Below are positions 54,972 to 64,000 of a stretch of 64,000 bases of DNA, one piece after another. How positions within the stretch are numbered: the first letter of the stretch is position 1; every line of letters starts with the position of its first letter. Location: contig NZ_JAKKUT010000001.1 of assembly GCF_029582805.1 (NCBI RefSeq), positions 239,067 through 303,066 of the forward strand, read 5' to 3'. This DNA is from Candidatus Synechococcus calcipolaris G9. GTDB lineage: Bacteria > Cyanobacteriota > Cyanobacteriia > Thermosynechococcales > Thermosynechococcaceae. The notes under the pieces are model-generated. The model was not told the origin of the DNA. It saw only the letters and a list, made by a program, of their open reading frames with translations, and did not search any database. The position numbers and the translations under genes were made by a program.

Positions 54972-56603
54972 CTAAAATTCTGCCTTGGCGTAAAACTTAC
55001 CATTTTTGATCTGAATTAAGCCCTGGCAACTGGGGCAGCTAAATCGCCAAAGTTTACCTAGGGGAACTTTGAGGGACTGGCCACAATGGGGGCACTCTCC
55101 CCGCAATACCTCTTCATCCCCTAGCATCCACATACCACCCACGACCATGGGTAAACCGATGACGGATCCTAAGCCCGTGGCACAGAACCCTAGACCCATT
55201 ACCATTCCGGCAACACCGGCAACTTTGGCTTCACCATCTCGAGACACTTTCTCAATCGTGGGTACGGTAAATTTAACTCCCTCGAAGGGGGAATCCATAT
55301 CTTGAGAATCGTTTGGAGAATCTAAGGCTGGCTCGGCGGCGGCTTCATCGGTGATATCCCCCGATGGGGTAACAGATAGGGGTTGCTCTTGGGGAATCCC
55401 TGCATCCGCTGTACTTAGATCGGTAGCAGGGGGTGGGGTAGGTTGGGGGGGATGGTCAGAAAAATCCTTGACGGAATGCTCAACCTTTGGTTCGTTGGCC
55501 ATGGCGGCAGGCTCACTGGGTAGAACCGAGGCATCCACTTCGCTGATTGGGGCAGCTACGTCCGGAGTCGGATCCGGGGCGATCGCTGGGCCAGATTCTA
55601 ACCAGGGATCGGGTAATTGAGGCAGCGTTTGTGATAGTACGGGTTCATCTGGTTCATCTGCAACGGGTGGCCAGGGTTCGGATGTTTCTGGTTCGTCTTC
55701 TTCACCATAATTTTGGAAATCGTCGGGTGGCTCGGGTTCGGGTATTTCCAATTCTGCCTCCACGCCATCATCCGGGAGAGTCGTCTCTGCCATAACGGCG
55801 GAATCGGCGGCAATAATCTCTTCTAGACCGGCAAAGGGTTGATTAGGGGCATCCTCTACAATCTGCGTTGGCTCTATATTTTCTAAATTGTCTAACTCTG
55901 CATGCTCTAACTCTGCATCTTCTGACTGAGCCACATCGTCGGCATATTCAGCAATCAGGGGCGGCTCCGTTGCAATGATCTCTTCAAGGTTTTCAATGTC
56001 TTGCTCCGGCAGCGGCTCCTCAGAAGATTCTAAGGGCCCCAGGAAAGTCTCTATCTCTTGCTCTATCTCAATCTCTATATCATCCAGGATGGAGTTCTCC
56101 CCATCGCTCAATTCCACCATGGCGGTTGGCGGTTCAGGGGAAAACATCTCTGATAGGGTGACGTAGGTTTCACTGGTTTCAATCGTTTCAATGACTTCAA
56201 TGGGATCAGCCTCTACTTGGGCCGGTTCTTCCTCTTTCTCCTGAATCGGTTCGACGGCAGGGGATGGCTCTGACTCAAACATTTCGCCAAGGGTGAGGTT
56301 CCAGTTATCCGCCTGGGATACCAGCAAAAATTCTTCTTCCCATAGGGGAATACCTAAACAACGGGCTTCAATGTGAACTCCCTCGATGTCTGGCAATAAA
56401 AGCTTTTCCAGGGCTGTGCGGATCAGGGTAACGGCGGCAGGTTGACTAATGTTTTTCTCGGATTTTAAGGTGACCGCAAGGTGGGCATCGCTGCGAGTGA
56501 CGATCGCCTTTACCTGTTTCGGAATTAATACGGCATTAAGTAACAGGGAGATGGCCCGAGGATTACCCTGGCGGGCTACATCCAGAAGGCTAGGTTGACT
56601 CAT
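54972..56603 (-). CDS. Large acidic protein with an N-terminal cyanobacterial domain and a C-terminal zinc ribbon
   Basis: The 543-residue protein has three parts. Residues 1-95 (LLDVARQGNPRAISLLLNAVL, VKAIVTRSDAHLAVTL) are a small domain seen at the start of several cyanobacterial proteins; its function is unknown to me. Residues about 110-450 are a low-complexity, strongly acidic and Pro-rich linker full of Glu, Asp, Pro and Ser. Residues about 460-495 are glycine-rich and hydrophobic, perhaps one or two membrane helices. The last 42 residues hold CPHC and CPSC pairs of a zinc ribbon. It may tether something to a membrane, but that is inference. Confidence 0.75.
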   Translation of the reverse strand: MSQPSLLDVARQGNPRAISLLLNAVLIPKQVKAIVTRSDAHLAVTLKSEKNISQPAAVTLIRTALEKLLLPDIEGVHIEARCLGIPLWEEEFLLVSQADNWNLTLGEMFESEPSPAVEPIQEKEEEPAQVEADPIEVIETIETSETYVTLSEMFSPEPPTAMVELSDGENSILDDIEIEIEQEIETFLGPLESSEEPLPEQDIENLEEIIATEPPLIAEYADDVAQSEDAELEHAELDNLENIEPTQIVEDAPNQPFAGLEEIIAADSAVMAETTLPDDGVEAELEIPEPEPPDDFQNYGEEDEPETSEPWPPVADEPDEPVLSQTLPQLPDPWLESGPAIAPDPTPDVAAPISEVDASVLPSEPAAMANEPKVEHSVKDFSDHPPQPTPPPATDLSTADAGIPQEQPLSVTPSGDITDEAAAEPALDSPNDSQDMDSPFEGVKFTVPTIEKVSRDGEAKVAGVAGMVMGLGFCATGLGSVIGLPMVVGGMWMLGDEEVLRGECPHCGQSLKVPLGKLWRFSCPSCQGLIQIKNGKFYAKAEF

Positions 56604-56969
56604 AGGTTCAAGGGGGTAAATCAGGCTCTATATACTAGCGTACTGCGGTTTGCGAGAGGATTATGTCGTTCCGAGAAGCAATGTTTTTGATTCTTGATAA
56701 ATTATCCACACGCCCCTCTGTAAATACCTCTCGACCCATCTCCAAACATTCACAAGAACCAGCGATCGCCGGCAATTATTCTTTCAATGAATTGTTTTAA
56801 TGCTTATTTATTTAGGCACAAACTAATTAAAACTGTTAGCTTTAGTAAAGCAACAATTTTTACCGACTTTCAAAGCCATGGCCGATAGTGAGCTAGGGGC
56901 CAGCCAAAGGCTAGATTTTGCTCCTTGTTAACTTGGTGCTTGTTAAATCGTCTTCAGGAGATGCGAACC
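56604..56969. other. 366-base divergent intergenic region
   Basis: It lies between the divergent zinc-ribbon and VWA genes and must carry both promoters. It is A/T-rich in the middle (about 56790-56860) and contains one HIP1 site near 56762. A GGAG lies ten bases before the VWA start. I see no RNA gene, operator or terminator that I can name. Confidence 0.45.
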
Positions 56970-58097
56970 ATGAATCGTCCCCAGATTGAACTCATTCCCA
57001 GTCGGGAAGCCGTTTGCACAGATCAAGACATTACCCTAGATGTCCTCATCAAAATTACGCCCCCCCTGCCCGATGTCCCCAGCGATCGCACCCCTTTGAA
57101 TTTAGGATTAGTGATTGATCGCTCTGGGTCGATGGGCGGCTACAAAATTGACTATGCCCGTCAGGCGGCTTGTTTTGCCGTAGAGGAATTACTACCAACG
57201 GATCGGGTCAGCATCACTCTCTTTGACAATCAGATTGATACATTAATTCCCAGTACCTTGGTGAACCATAAAGCCAGTATTCTCTCGCAAATTAAGCGTA
57301 TTCACGCACGGGGTTCAACGGCCCTGCACCAAGGATGGTTGAATGGTGGTGTACAGGTCAGTCAACATTTAGACCCCCAATGCTTAAACCGAGTGCTGCT
57401 CTTATCCGATGGTTTGGCCAATGTGGGCGAAACCAATCCGGATCGCATTAGCCAGGATGTCCATGGGCTACAGCAAAAGGGTATTAGTACGACTACCTTG
57501 GGTTTAGGGGAAGATTACGACGAGGACTTACTCCTAGCCATGGCCCAAAGTGGCGATGGTAATTTTTATCATATTCAGTCCCCGGAAGAGTTACCAAACA
57601 TCTTTGAAGTGGAACTCCAGGGACTAATGGCAACCGTGGGACGGGTGGTGAGCTTAGGCATCGAACCCCAGGGAGAGGGAAAAGTTCTCCGGGTTTTGAA
57701 CAATCTGGAACGAACTCCCAAGGACCGACTTAAGTTAGCCAATTTGGTAATGGGTAAACCCATTCTGGTTGTGGTGCGTTTACAGATTCCGGCCCAAGCC
57801 AGCGGTCAAGGGGCGGACAATCTTTGCCAGTTCCGTCTGGCGTGGAATAGTCCTGATACCCCTGACCGGCAAGAACTGCGGGCTACCCTATCCTTGGAAG
57901 CAATCAATCATCACCTGTGGGAGCAGTTGCCAGAAAACAAGGAAGTGGCAGTGCAGGTTGCCCTATTCATGGCTGCCCAAGCTCGGGAGGAGGCGATCGC
58001 CCAGGCCGATCGCGGAAACTACTACGCAGTAGCTCAAATCATTGATGATGAGTTAACGGACTTAGAGGCCCTTGGTGATATAGCAGTCGCCACATAG
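56970..58097 (+). CDS. Von Willebrand factor A domain protein, C-terminally truncated by an IS630 insertion
   Basis: The 375-residue product has a beta-rich N-terminal segment and a VWA domain (about 45-225) with the metal-ion site DRSGSMGG, Thr in GSTALHQG and Asp in LLLSDG. A further beta-rich domain and helices follow. Such proteins bind partners through Mg2+; the partner is unknown. I chose the ATG at 56970, with AGGAG nine bases before. The stop TAG takes its T and A from the target site and its G from the first base of the IS element, so the original protein was longer. The missing 59 codons lie intact beyond the element (59033-59210). Confidence 0.85.
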   Translation: MNRPQIELIPSREAVCTDQDITLDVLIKITPPLPDVPSDRTPLNLGLVIDRSGSMGGYKIDYARQAACFAVEELLPTDRVSITLFDNQIDTLIPSTLVNHKASILSQIKRIHARGSTALHQGWLNGGVQVSQHLDPQCLNRVLLLSDGLANVGETNPDRISQDVHGLQQKGISTTTLGLGEDYDEDLLLAMAQSGDGNFYHIQSPEELPNIFEVELQGLMATVGRVVSLGIEPQGEGKVLRVLNNLERTPKDRLKLANLVMGKPILVVVRLQIPAQASGQGADNLCQFRLAWNSPDTPDRQELRATLSLEAINHHLWEQLPENKEVAVQVALFMAAQAREEAIAQADRGNYYAVAQIIDDELTDLEALGDIAVAT

Positions 58098-58105
58098 ATT
58101 AGGAC
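58097..58105 (+). repeat. Left terminal inverted repeat of the IS630 element
   Basis: GATTAGGAC, a perfect inverse of the right end; it includes the reverse stop codon of the transposase and the last base of the VWA stop codon. Confidence 0.85.
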
Positions 58106-58973
58106 GCTATGCTTAGAACGTTCTCCATCGCTTCTCGTAGGGTGTCAAACTCACCTAAGCATTTGCGAATCCGGCTCTTAATCCATGACCAACATTTTTC
58201 AATGGGATTCAAGTCGGGAGAATAGGGGGGCAAGTACCATACCTCACAGCCTGCTGCTTTCACCAGTTCTTCAATTCGTCCGCCTTTGTGAAAACTGGCA
58301 TTGTCAATCACGAGCGTCTGCCCTGGCTGCAATACGGGAATCAAGCAGGTTTCTCGCCATACCTCAAAGATGGAGCGATTACACATGCCGTCTACGGTAA
58401 ATGGAGCCATCAATTGACCTGCACACAGAGCCGCAATCATATTGACCCGCCCACTCCGACAACCTGATTTGAGGGCAAAGAGACGCTCCCCTTTTGGGTT
58501 ATAGCCATAGTCATATTGGTCACGATTATCCATCCCTGATTCATCGGCATACACTATCGATTCCAACTCAACGGTTGCTAGCTGGGCTAAAAACTCAACT
58601 CGCTGCTCCTCGTTACGCTCTTGGTAGCCATAGCTTTTTTTTTACGGGTGAAGTTGATGCGCTTGAGAGCACGGCTAATGGTTCGGTCACTGATCTCGTC
58701 GTCCCATAATTCCGCGAGTTGCACTTGCGTTTTATCCGAATGCGTCCCAACAAACGTTTTGAATGTGTCCCAATCGATAATTTTATGGCTATGACCGAAA
58801 TGATTGTGGGGGCGCGCTTGAAGGTCTCCCGTTTCTGCCCTGAGCTTGAACCACTGATGAATTGTGTTGCGGCTGATTCCAAATGCCTCACTCGCTTCAC
58901 TCCGAGTCATCCCGTTGAGTTCGATGGCTTCGAGGACTTTACGCCGAAAATCATAGTCATAGGCTTTGGGCAT
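58099..58973 (-). CDS. IS630-family transposase, two frames joined by -1 frameshift at A9
   Basis: The first frame (58973-58587) has the helix-turn-helix part: DYDFRRKVLEAIELNGMTRSEASEAFGISRNTIHQWFK. The second frame (to 58099) has the DDE catalytic part: VYADESGMDNR, VIDNASFHKG and PPYSPDLNPIEKCWSWIK. At the coding-strand run CGT-A9-GCT, a slip of one base backward joins the first frame to KSYGYQERNEEQR, the IS630 sequence that precedes the DDE domain. This is the usual way in which this family makes its full transposase. Start ATG at 58973. Confidence 0.88.
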
Positions 58974-59021
58974 CAAACGTTCTCAATCAAGGGCAGATTT
59001 TTTCTCTATATTCTATATTAT

Positions 59022-59030
59022 GTCCTAATC
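59022..59030 (-). repeat. Right terminal inverted repeat of the IS630 element
   Basis: GTCCTAATC, the inverse complement of the left end, followed by the TA target duplication. Confidence 0.85.
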
Positions 59031-59032
59031 TA

Positions 59033-59210
59033 TATATGTAGTTGCTATATGTGTGAGGACGACGGTGAGCATGATCTTGTGCACGCTTGCATGGGAGACA
59101 TGAAAGAATTGACGGACTTAAAACGGGACTTGGAACAAGGAAAGGTAAACGCGATGCGTAAAAAAATGCGCTTCCAATCCTCAGGACGGCATCGGAGTCA
59201 AAAGGACTAA
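59033..59210 (+). pseudogene. Orphaned C-terminal part of the VWA gene
   Basis: If the IS and one TA copy are removed, the VWA frame reads GCC-ACA-TAT and continues through 59210 without a stop. It ends MKELTDLKRDLEQGKVNAMRKKMRFQSSG and a basic tail, giving a 434-residue protein. This stretch now lacks its own start and ribosome-binding site. Its end overlaps the anmK stop on the other strand by four bases. Confidence 0.82.
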
Positions 59211-60346
59211 CCCCAGGCCTGGCCTAAGGGAATGGCGGCTTTCGCCCCCGTGACACTAGGTAGATTTCCAGGACAATGGTGGTGATGCCAGTAGGCAAGT
59301 ACTGCAAAGGCGATCGCTTCCTTTGCATCCACTGGAACCCCCATTTCGGTCGTCGTTAATACGGGAATGGGGGCAAGGTGGTGGATCAATCGTTGCCGCA
59401 GATAGGTATTGTGGGCACCGCCGCCACAGAGTAACACTTGATCGGGAGGTACGTCCAAAAATTGCTGATAATTCCTGGCGATCGCCCGGGCCGTAAAGTC
59501 CGTTAGGGTCGCCAAACAGTCCGCTGCACTGAGATCATAGGCTTGGGCATCCCCCAGACAGGCCCGCAAAAAATCAGGACTAAATAACTCGCGTCCGGTG
59601 GACTTAGGGGGTGGTTCCTGGAAAAAAGGATGATTCAGCCATTTCTCCACGAGGGGCTGGCAAATTTCACCGGTGGCGGCCCACTCCCCATCGCGATCGT
59701 AAGTCTTTTCACCCTGGGAAAAATGGTTTACCGCCAAATCAATGAGGACATTCCCCGGCCCCGTATCCCAACCAATTACGCCAGAGCCATGATCATCAAT
59801 CTGCCCCAAGGGCGGCAGAAACGTAACATTACTAATGCCACCAATATTTTGGATACAGCGAGACTTTTCCGGGTGGCCCAACAAACTGAGGTCTACGCGA
59901 GACACCAAAGGGGCCCCCTGACCACCATAGGCAATATCATGAACCCGAAAATTACTCACCGTCGGCAGATGGGTTAAATGGGCAATGAGATCTCCCCGGC
60001 CAAGTTGCAGGCTATAGCCCAAGTGGCTTCCAGAGGGGGGACGATGAAACACTGTTTGACCATGGGAACCAATTAAATCCGCAGATCCACCATATTCAGC
60101 CTGTAACTGTTGGGCCGCGTCCGCAAAGGCATGGGCGATCGCATCGTCTAATTGGGCAAACGCCGCCATGGATAGGGGAGAACCGGCACATACATCAAGA
60201 AGTTGCTGGCGTAGTTGTCGCGGATAGGAATAAGTGCTAAAACCGTGGAGATGAACGTTTAAGTCAAGATTTTTGCCTTGAATAGTAACGAGGGCTGCAT
60301 CGATACCATCTATGGAGGTGCCGCTCATTAAGCCGATGACCTGCAT
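59207..60346 (-). CDS. anmK: Anhydro-N-acetylmuramic acid kinase
   Basis: The 379-residue sugar kinase phosphorylates and opens anhydro-MurNAc from recycled or scavenged peptidoglycan, giving MurNAc-6-phosphate. The ATP-binding start [41 protein letters not shown] and LLCGGGAHN motifs are intact. Length is normal. It is monocistronic on the minus strand, facing the VWA remnant. Confidence 0.95.
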   Translation of the reverse strand: MQVIGLMSGTSIDGIDAALVTIQGKNLDLNVHLHGFSTYSYPRQLRQQLLDVCAGSPLSMAAFAQLDDAIAHAFADAAQQLQAEYGGSADLIGSHGQTVFHRPPSGSHLGYSLQLGRGDLIAHLTHLPTVSNFRVHDIAYGGQGAPLVSRVDLSLLGHPEKSRCIQNIGGISNVTFLPPLGQIDDHGSGVIGWDTGPGNVLIDLAVNHFSQGEKTYDRDGEWAATGEICQPLVEKWLNHPFFQEPPPKSTGRELFSPDFLRACLGDAQAYDLSAADCLATLTDFTARAIARNYQQFLDVPPDQVLLCGGGAHNTYLRQRLIHHLAPIPVLTTTEMGVPVDAKEAIAFAVLAYWHHHHCPGNLPSVTGAKAAIPLGQAWG

Positions 60347-60503
60347 GGTAATGTTCCTGTATGGGTGTGATGGGTTCTTTTTAATTTATTTTTCACTGAA
60401 CTGGATTTAACTGTACTCAACTGCACTAAATTGCCTGTTTGCCTAACACCATTCCTGTGGATACTGTCCCATGCCATACTATTACCCATTTTCCAATCGC
60501 ACT

Positions 60504-63500
60504 ATGCTGAACCAACTCATTCATTGGTTGGCTCGTTTGGGGGCGATCGCCGGGGCCCATTTTATCCTTTCCCTACCTGCCCAAGCCCAAATAGCCCCAG
60601 CTTTGAATGGAACAAACACCACAGTCACCGTCAATGGTCAGCAATTTGATATTGGCGGCGGTGCCTTTTCTGGCGATGGTCAAAATCTTTTTCATCTTTT
60701 GCGAGAGTTTAACTTAAATGAGGGGCAGATAGCTAATTTTTTGTCTAACCCCCAGGTTCGCAATATTTTAACGGGGGTCAATGGTGGCAACCCCAGCTAT
60801 ATTAATGGTTTACTCCAAGTCACTGGCGGCAATAGCAACCTCTTTCTCCTCAATCCTGCCGGTATTGTCTTTGGGCCGAATGCCAGTTTGAATGTGCCCG
60901 CAGCCTTCCATGCCTCCACTGCCCAACGGGTGCATTTTGATGGTGGTGTGTTTGATATTAATGGCGTGAACGACTACGCTAACCTACTAGGAAATCCCAC
61001 GGGCTTTGAATTTCTCAATACTGGCATCATTATCAATGAAGGCAACCTAGCTGTAGGTGCGGGGCAAAACCTGAGTTTGATGGGACATCAGGTGATTAAT
61101 ACAGGAACCCTTTCAGCGCCGGGGGGTACGATTACCATTCAAGCTGTACCCGAAACCGGTATGGTACGCATCTCCCAGGAAGGAATGCTCCTAAGTTTGG
61201 AAATTCCAGCGGATCGCATCCCCGCCGATGGCATTATTCAAGCGGTGGATTTACCGCGCCTGATTACCGGGGGCCCAGATCGCCCACGGGTCAATAGTGT
61301 GGTTCACAATGACGATGGCACCATTAGTTTGATCCATGACCCCACCAAGGTTCCCATGAATCGCAATACAGCGGTGGTGGGGGGAACCCTAGATGTCTCT
61401 AGTGGCACTGGACTAGGAGGGCAAATCAATGTCCTCGGTGAAAATATTGCCCTGATCAATGCCCAATTCGATGCCTCCGGTATCCTTGGTGGCGGCACGA
61501 TGCTCATTGGTGGGGATTATCTAGGGGGCAGTACAGGAACGAATCGTTTAGATAGTAGTTTCAATGCCCAAAACCTCTTTATTAATCCAGGTAGCAGTCT
61601 CAATGCCGATGCCCTCAACCTAGGGGATGGCGGTACGGTCATTGCCTGGGCTGATAACGCAACCCAATTCCATGGCTTTATTTCAGCGCGGGGTGGCCCC
61701 AGTGGTGGTGATGGTGGCTTTGTCGAAACCTCTGGGAAACAGTTTCTATCAGCAACCGGCATGGTGGATGCCAGTTCTCCCTTGGGCAATGCGGGGATGT
61801 GGCTACTGGATCCAACCGATATTGAAATTGTACCAGGGGTGATAAGCCTCAACATAACGGCTGGCCCTGTATTTGGGGCTGATCCAATCATTTCGGTTAG
61901 CTCACAGTTAGGGGCGGGTCTAATTAACGCCGCCTTAGACCTTGGGACAAACGTCACAGTCACCACGACCAGTGATGGTACCGCCGCCGGTAATATTGTG
62001 GTTAACGCCCCTATTATTCAAACTTTGCCTCTCAATGCAACACTAACATTAAATGCTAACAATAATATTGAAATCAACCAACCGATTACTTTTTCGGGAT
62101 TTGGTAATTTAATTTTGAACAGTGGGGGGATTGTCACTCAGTCTGCTCCTATTACAAACCTTAGTGCTGTGATTCTAGGAGGTTCTGGTTCTTTCTTTTT
62201 AACCCATTCTGGTAATCAATTGAATAGCTTAGAGGGTACGGGTACAATTTCTGGTTCTGTTAATATTGTGAATAACAGTGGGTTACTTAATATAGAGGGA
62301 TTGCAAGCAGCATCTATTTCCATTGAAACAACTGGAATCTTACAAGGCAACAGTTTACCTATTCAAAGTTCCAGTGGTGGCATTAATATCCAAGCGGATA
62401 GTTTATCGTTGATGTCAACCTCTCCATTGACAGCAAATGGTGGCGGCAGTATCTCGATTAATACAATTAATAACATTTCCCTTGGGGGTGGTGGTACTGG
62501 CATTCAAACGAATGGTGGTGGCAATATTAATATTTTTTCGGGACAAAGTATAATCTTCACAAGTATTCCCGATGGGGTCAAAGTTATCACAAATAGCGGC
62601 GGCAATATTAATCTCCAGGCAAGTAATTTAATTCAATTACAAAGTAATGATGATGTTGCTCCCGACAAAATACATACCTTGGGAACTGGTGACATCACTC
62701 TGCGAGCTAATACGATCTTGACGACGGCCGAAAGTATTATCCAGGGTTCAGGCAAGATCAGTTTTCTGCCGAATAATTTTAGCAGTCCAATTACAATTGG
62801 TGATGGCCCAGTTCCCCCCGGGGCCTTACATTTGAATAGTCTTGTTTTGGGGGCAATCCAGCCCGGCTTTAATCAAATTGTGATTGGGGCCATGGATGGC
62901 ACGGGGGTGATCAATGTAGAAACCTTGGTTAGTCCATTAAACACGAATTTGAGACTCAATACCCAGGCAGGCATTGGGATTAATAGTCCCTTAAATTTAG
63001 GCAGCTTTAATTTAACGCTGAATGGGGGTGGACTGGTTACTCAAAATTCACCCATCATCGTCACTGGCCTAGAATTACTGGGGGGCGGTACATTTAACTT
63101 AATGCATCCGGGCAATAACATTATGACTCTGGCAGCAAACACCAGTGGGGCAATTAATCTCAATACTGGCAGTGGCTTAAATATTGGCATGGTAGATGGT
63201 ACGTTTGGTGTCAATACCAATGACAATATACTGAACTTAATGACCGGGGGTAATTTAACTCAAACGGCTCCGATTCAAACGGGTTCCCTAGGCTTAACCG
63301 TTAATGGTTCCGTAAGCTTAAATAATCCCAACAATCAAATCAATATTCTAGCTGCCCAAACCACAGGTAATTTTAGTTTAGTTAACAGTAATGAGATTAT
63401 CGTTGGCTCCGTGAATCCCTCAGGCATTAATAGTGGCGGTAATGTGTTTTTGCAAACTCTCAGTGGCAATATTATCCTCAATCAACCCATTGCTGCGGCC

Positions 63501-64000
63501 GCTGGGGGCGATTCTATTGTCTTGGTTGCGGGAACTAACTTTATTAATAATGCCGGGACTTCTGCCCTAAGCGCCCCCAATGGTCGCTGGCTCGTGTACT
63601 CCACGGATCCCGCCAATAATATTTTAGGTGGATTACTCGGATCTGAACAATTTAGTACGATCTTTCCTGGCGGAGCTAACTTTAGTGGCAGTGGTTTTCT
63701 CTATCGAGTTGGCGGGCCGGTTTCACCACCACCAGCACCAACAACGGAATCAGCTACTACACCCCCACCAAAGCCTACCCTAGAAGAACCCATCCTAACG
63801 GCAGAAAATGTATTTGGTGATGAAATCAATCGAATTTTATTTGGACAAGAAGAGGACAATCTCGAAGAAATTGATGAAACGATAACTGAAATTGAACAGG
63901 AGCAAGTCACGGGTAGTACAACCTTCTTTCCTGGGGTTGAATTTGCCCGAGAGCAGATTGCCAATGCCCTGGATCAAGGGGATTTTAATACTGCCGTTGA
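60504..64000 (+). CDS. Large two-partner-secretion exoprotein (filamentous haemagglutinin N-terminal domain), 3' partial
   Basis: The frame is open from the ATG at 60504 to the window end, 1165 codons seen. A signal peptide ends near SLPAQAQ (residue about 29). The TPS secretion domain follows, with GNSNLFLLNPAGIVFGPNASLNVPAAF, the motif recognised by TpsB/FhaC outer-membrane partners. Then come many Gly/Asn-rich beta-helix repeats (about 250-1070). A Pro- and Thr-rich linker (VSPPPAPTTESATTPPP) and an acidic segment follow. In many cyanobacterial relatives a CHAT peptidase-like domain comes next, but that lies outside the window. The protein is predicted to be secreted or surface-bound. Confidence 0.9.
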   Translation, partial: MLNQLIHWLARLGAIAGAHFILSLPAQAQIAPALNGTNTTVTVNGQQFDIGGGAFSGDGQNLFHLLREFNLNEGQIANFLSNPQVRNILTGVNGGNPSYINGLLQVTGGNSNLFLLNPAGIVFGPNASLNVPAAFHASTAQRVHFDGGVFDINGVNDYANLLGNPTGFEFLNTGIIINEGNLAVGAGQNLSLMGHQVINTGTLSAPGGTITIQAVPETGMVRISQEGMLLSLEIPADRIPADGIIQAVDLPRLITGGPDRPRVNSVVHNDDGTISLIHDPTKVPMNRNTAVVGGTLDVSSGTGLGGQINVLGENIALINAQFDASGILGGGTMLIGGDYLGGSTGTNRLDSSFNAQNLFINPGSSLNADALNLGDGGTVIAWADNATQFHGFISARGGPSGGDGGFVETSGKQFLSATGMVDASSPLGNAGMWLLDPTDIEIVPGVISLNITAGPVFGADPIISVSSQLGAGLINAALDLGTNVTVTTTSDGTAAGNIVVNAPIIQTLPLNATLTLNANNNIEINQPITFSGFGNLILNSGGIVTQSAPITNLSAVILGGSGSFFLTHSGNQLNSLEGTGTISGSVNIVNNSGLLNIEGLQAASISIETTGILQGNSLPIQSSSGGINIQADSLSLMSTSPLTANGGGSISINTINNISLGGGGTGIQTNGGGNINIFSGQSIIFTSIPDGVKVITNSGGNINLQASNLIQLQSNDDVAPDKIHTLGTGDITLRANTILTTAESIIQGSGKISFLPNNFSSPITIGDGPVPPGALHLNSLVLGAIQPGFNQIVIGAMDGTGVINVETLVSPLNTNLRLNTQAGIGINSPLNLGSFNLTLNGGGLVTQNSPIIVTGLELLGGGTFNLMHPGNNIMTLAANTSGAINLNTGSGLNIGMVDGTFGVNTNDNILNLMTGGNLTQTAPIQTGSLGLTVNGSVSLNNPNNQINILAAQTTGNFSLVNSNEIIVGSVNPSGINSGGNVFLQTLSGNIILNQPIAAAAGGDSIVLVAGTNFINNAGTSALSAPNGRWLVYSTDPANNILGGLLGSEQFSTIFPGGANFSGSGFLYRVGGPVSPPPAPTTESATTPPPKPTLEEPILTAENVFGDEINRILFGQEEDNLEEIDETITEIEQEQVTGSTTFFPGVEFAREQIANALDQGDFNTAV

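Larger units (their letters stand above)
58097..59030. mobile_element. Complete IS630-family insertion sequence
   Basis: The 934-base element is bounded by terminal inverted repeats GATTAGGAC (58097-58105) and GTCCTAATC (59022-59030). It is flanked on both sides by the TA dinucleotide that IS630/Tc1-mariner elements duplicate (58095-58096 and 59031-59032). It carries one transposase gene split into two frames on the minus strand. Both ends and the catalytic motifs are intact, so it is probably recent and possibly active. It has interrupted the VWA gene. Confidence 0.9.

Noticed and set aside
58719..59210. 163-codon plus-strand frame that starts inside the IS and runs into the VWA tail
   Set aside because: The first part is antisense to the transposase; only the end from 59033 is meaningful and is explained as the orphaned VWA C-terminus.
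1..64000. CRISPR arrays or cas genes
   Set aside because: No regularly spaced direct repeats and no cas-like protein are seen.

Overview
The window comes from a cyanobacterium. The evidence is the very frequent GCGATCGC palindrome (HIP1) outside two islands, an HO-1 type heme oxygenase, a ferredoxin-type nitrite reductase with NtcA- and NtcB-type promoter motifs, NarM and CnaT beside narB, a SLH/OprB-type porin, and a ribosomal-protein cluster without rpsJ, rpsN and rpmD, as is usual in this phylum. A unicellular lineage of the Synechococcus PCC 6312 or Thermosynechococcus kind is my guess only; no rRNA is present to settle it.

Layout: 0-2.8 kb is the end of a nonulosonic-acid (legionaminic-type) sugar operon, legB-legC-legG. 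2.9-10.3 kb is core-like: two Uma2-family genes, an outer-membrane porin, a lipase-like hydrolase, tRNA-Gly(GCC), heme oxygenase, a triple-receiver diguanylate cyclase and an FHA-domain protein. 10.3-18.0 kb is an A/T-rich, HIP1-poor surface-polysaccharide island read on the minus strand. It has two WbpG-type sugar amidotransferases, one HisH/HisF-like ammonia-supplying pair, two paralogous glycosyltransferases and one unrecognised GT-B-like protein. 18.6-27.3 kb returns to housekeeping: isoaspartyl peptidase, cysE, a glycosyltransferase, carA, purS, an SPFH protein, rpsR, rpmG, an RDD protein and murE.

27.5-36.3 kb is a compact nitrate-assimilation cluster: nirA, nrtP, a small DUF1830-like gene, narB, narM, ntcB and cnaT. 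An NtcA box and an NtcB-like site precede nirA, and a second NtcA-type promoter precedes ntcB. NarB carries an N-terminal domain homologous to the small protein encoded just upstream. I regard this as the most novel feature of the window.

36.3-38.8 kb is a second A/T-rich glycosyltransferase block; one of its genes is broken at a run of ten A. 38.8-54.1 kb is the large S10-spc-alpha ribosomal-protein cluster on the minus strand, rplC through rpmE, with secY, adk, infA, rpoA and truA.

54.5-64 kb holds a DUF29 protein, an acidic zinc-ribbon protein, a von Willebrand A protein truncated by a complete IS630-family element, anmK, and the first 3.5 kb of a large two-partner-secretion (filamentous-haemagglutinin type) exoprotein that runs off the end. 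The IS630 element supplies the stop codon of the VWA gene, and the original C-terminal codons remain in frame on the far side of the element.

All calls come from reading the sequence and from remembered family knowledge; no database was searched.
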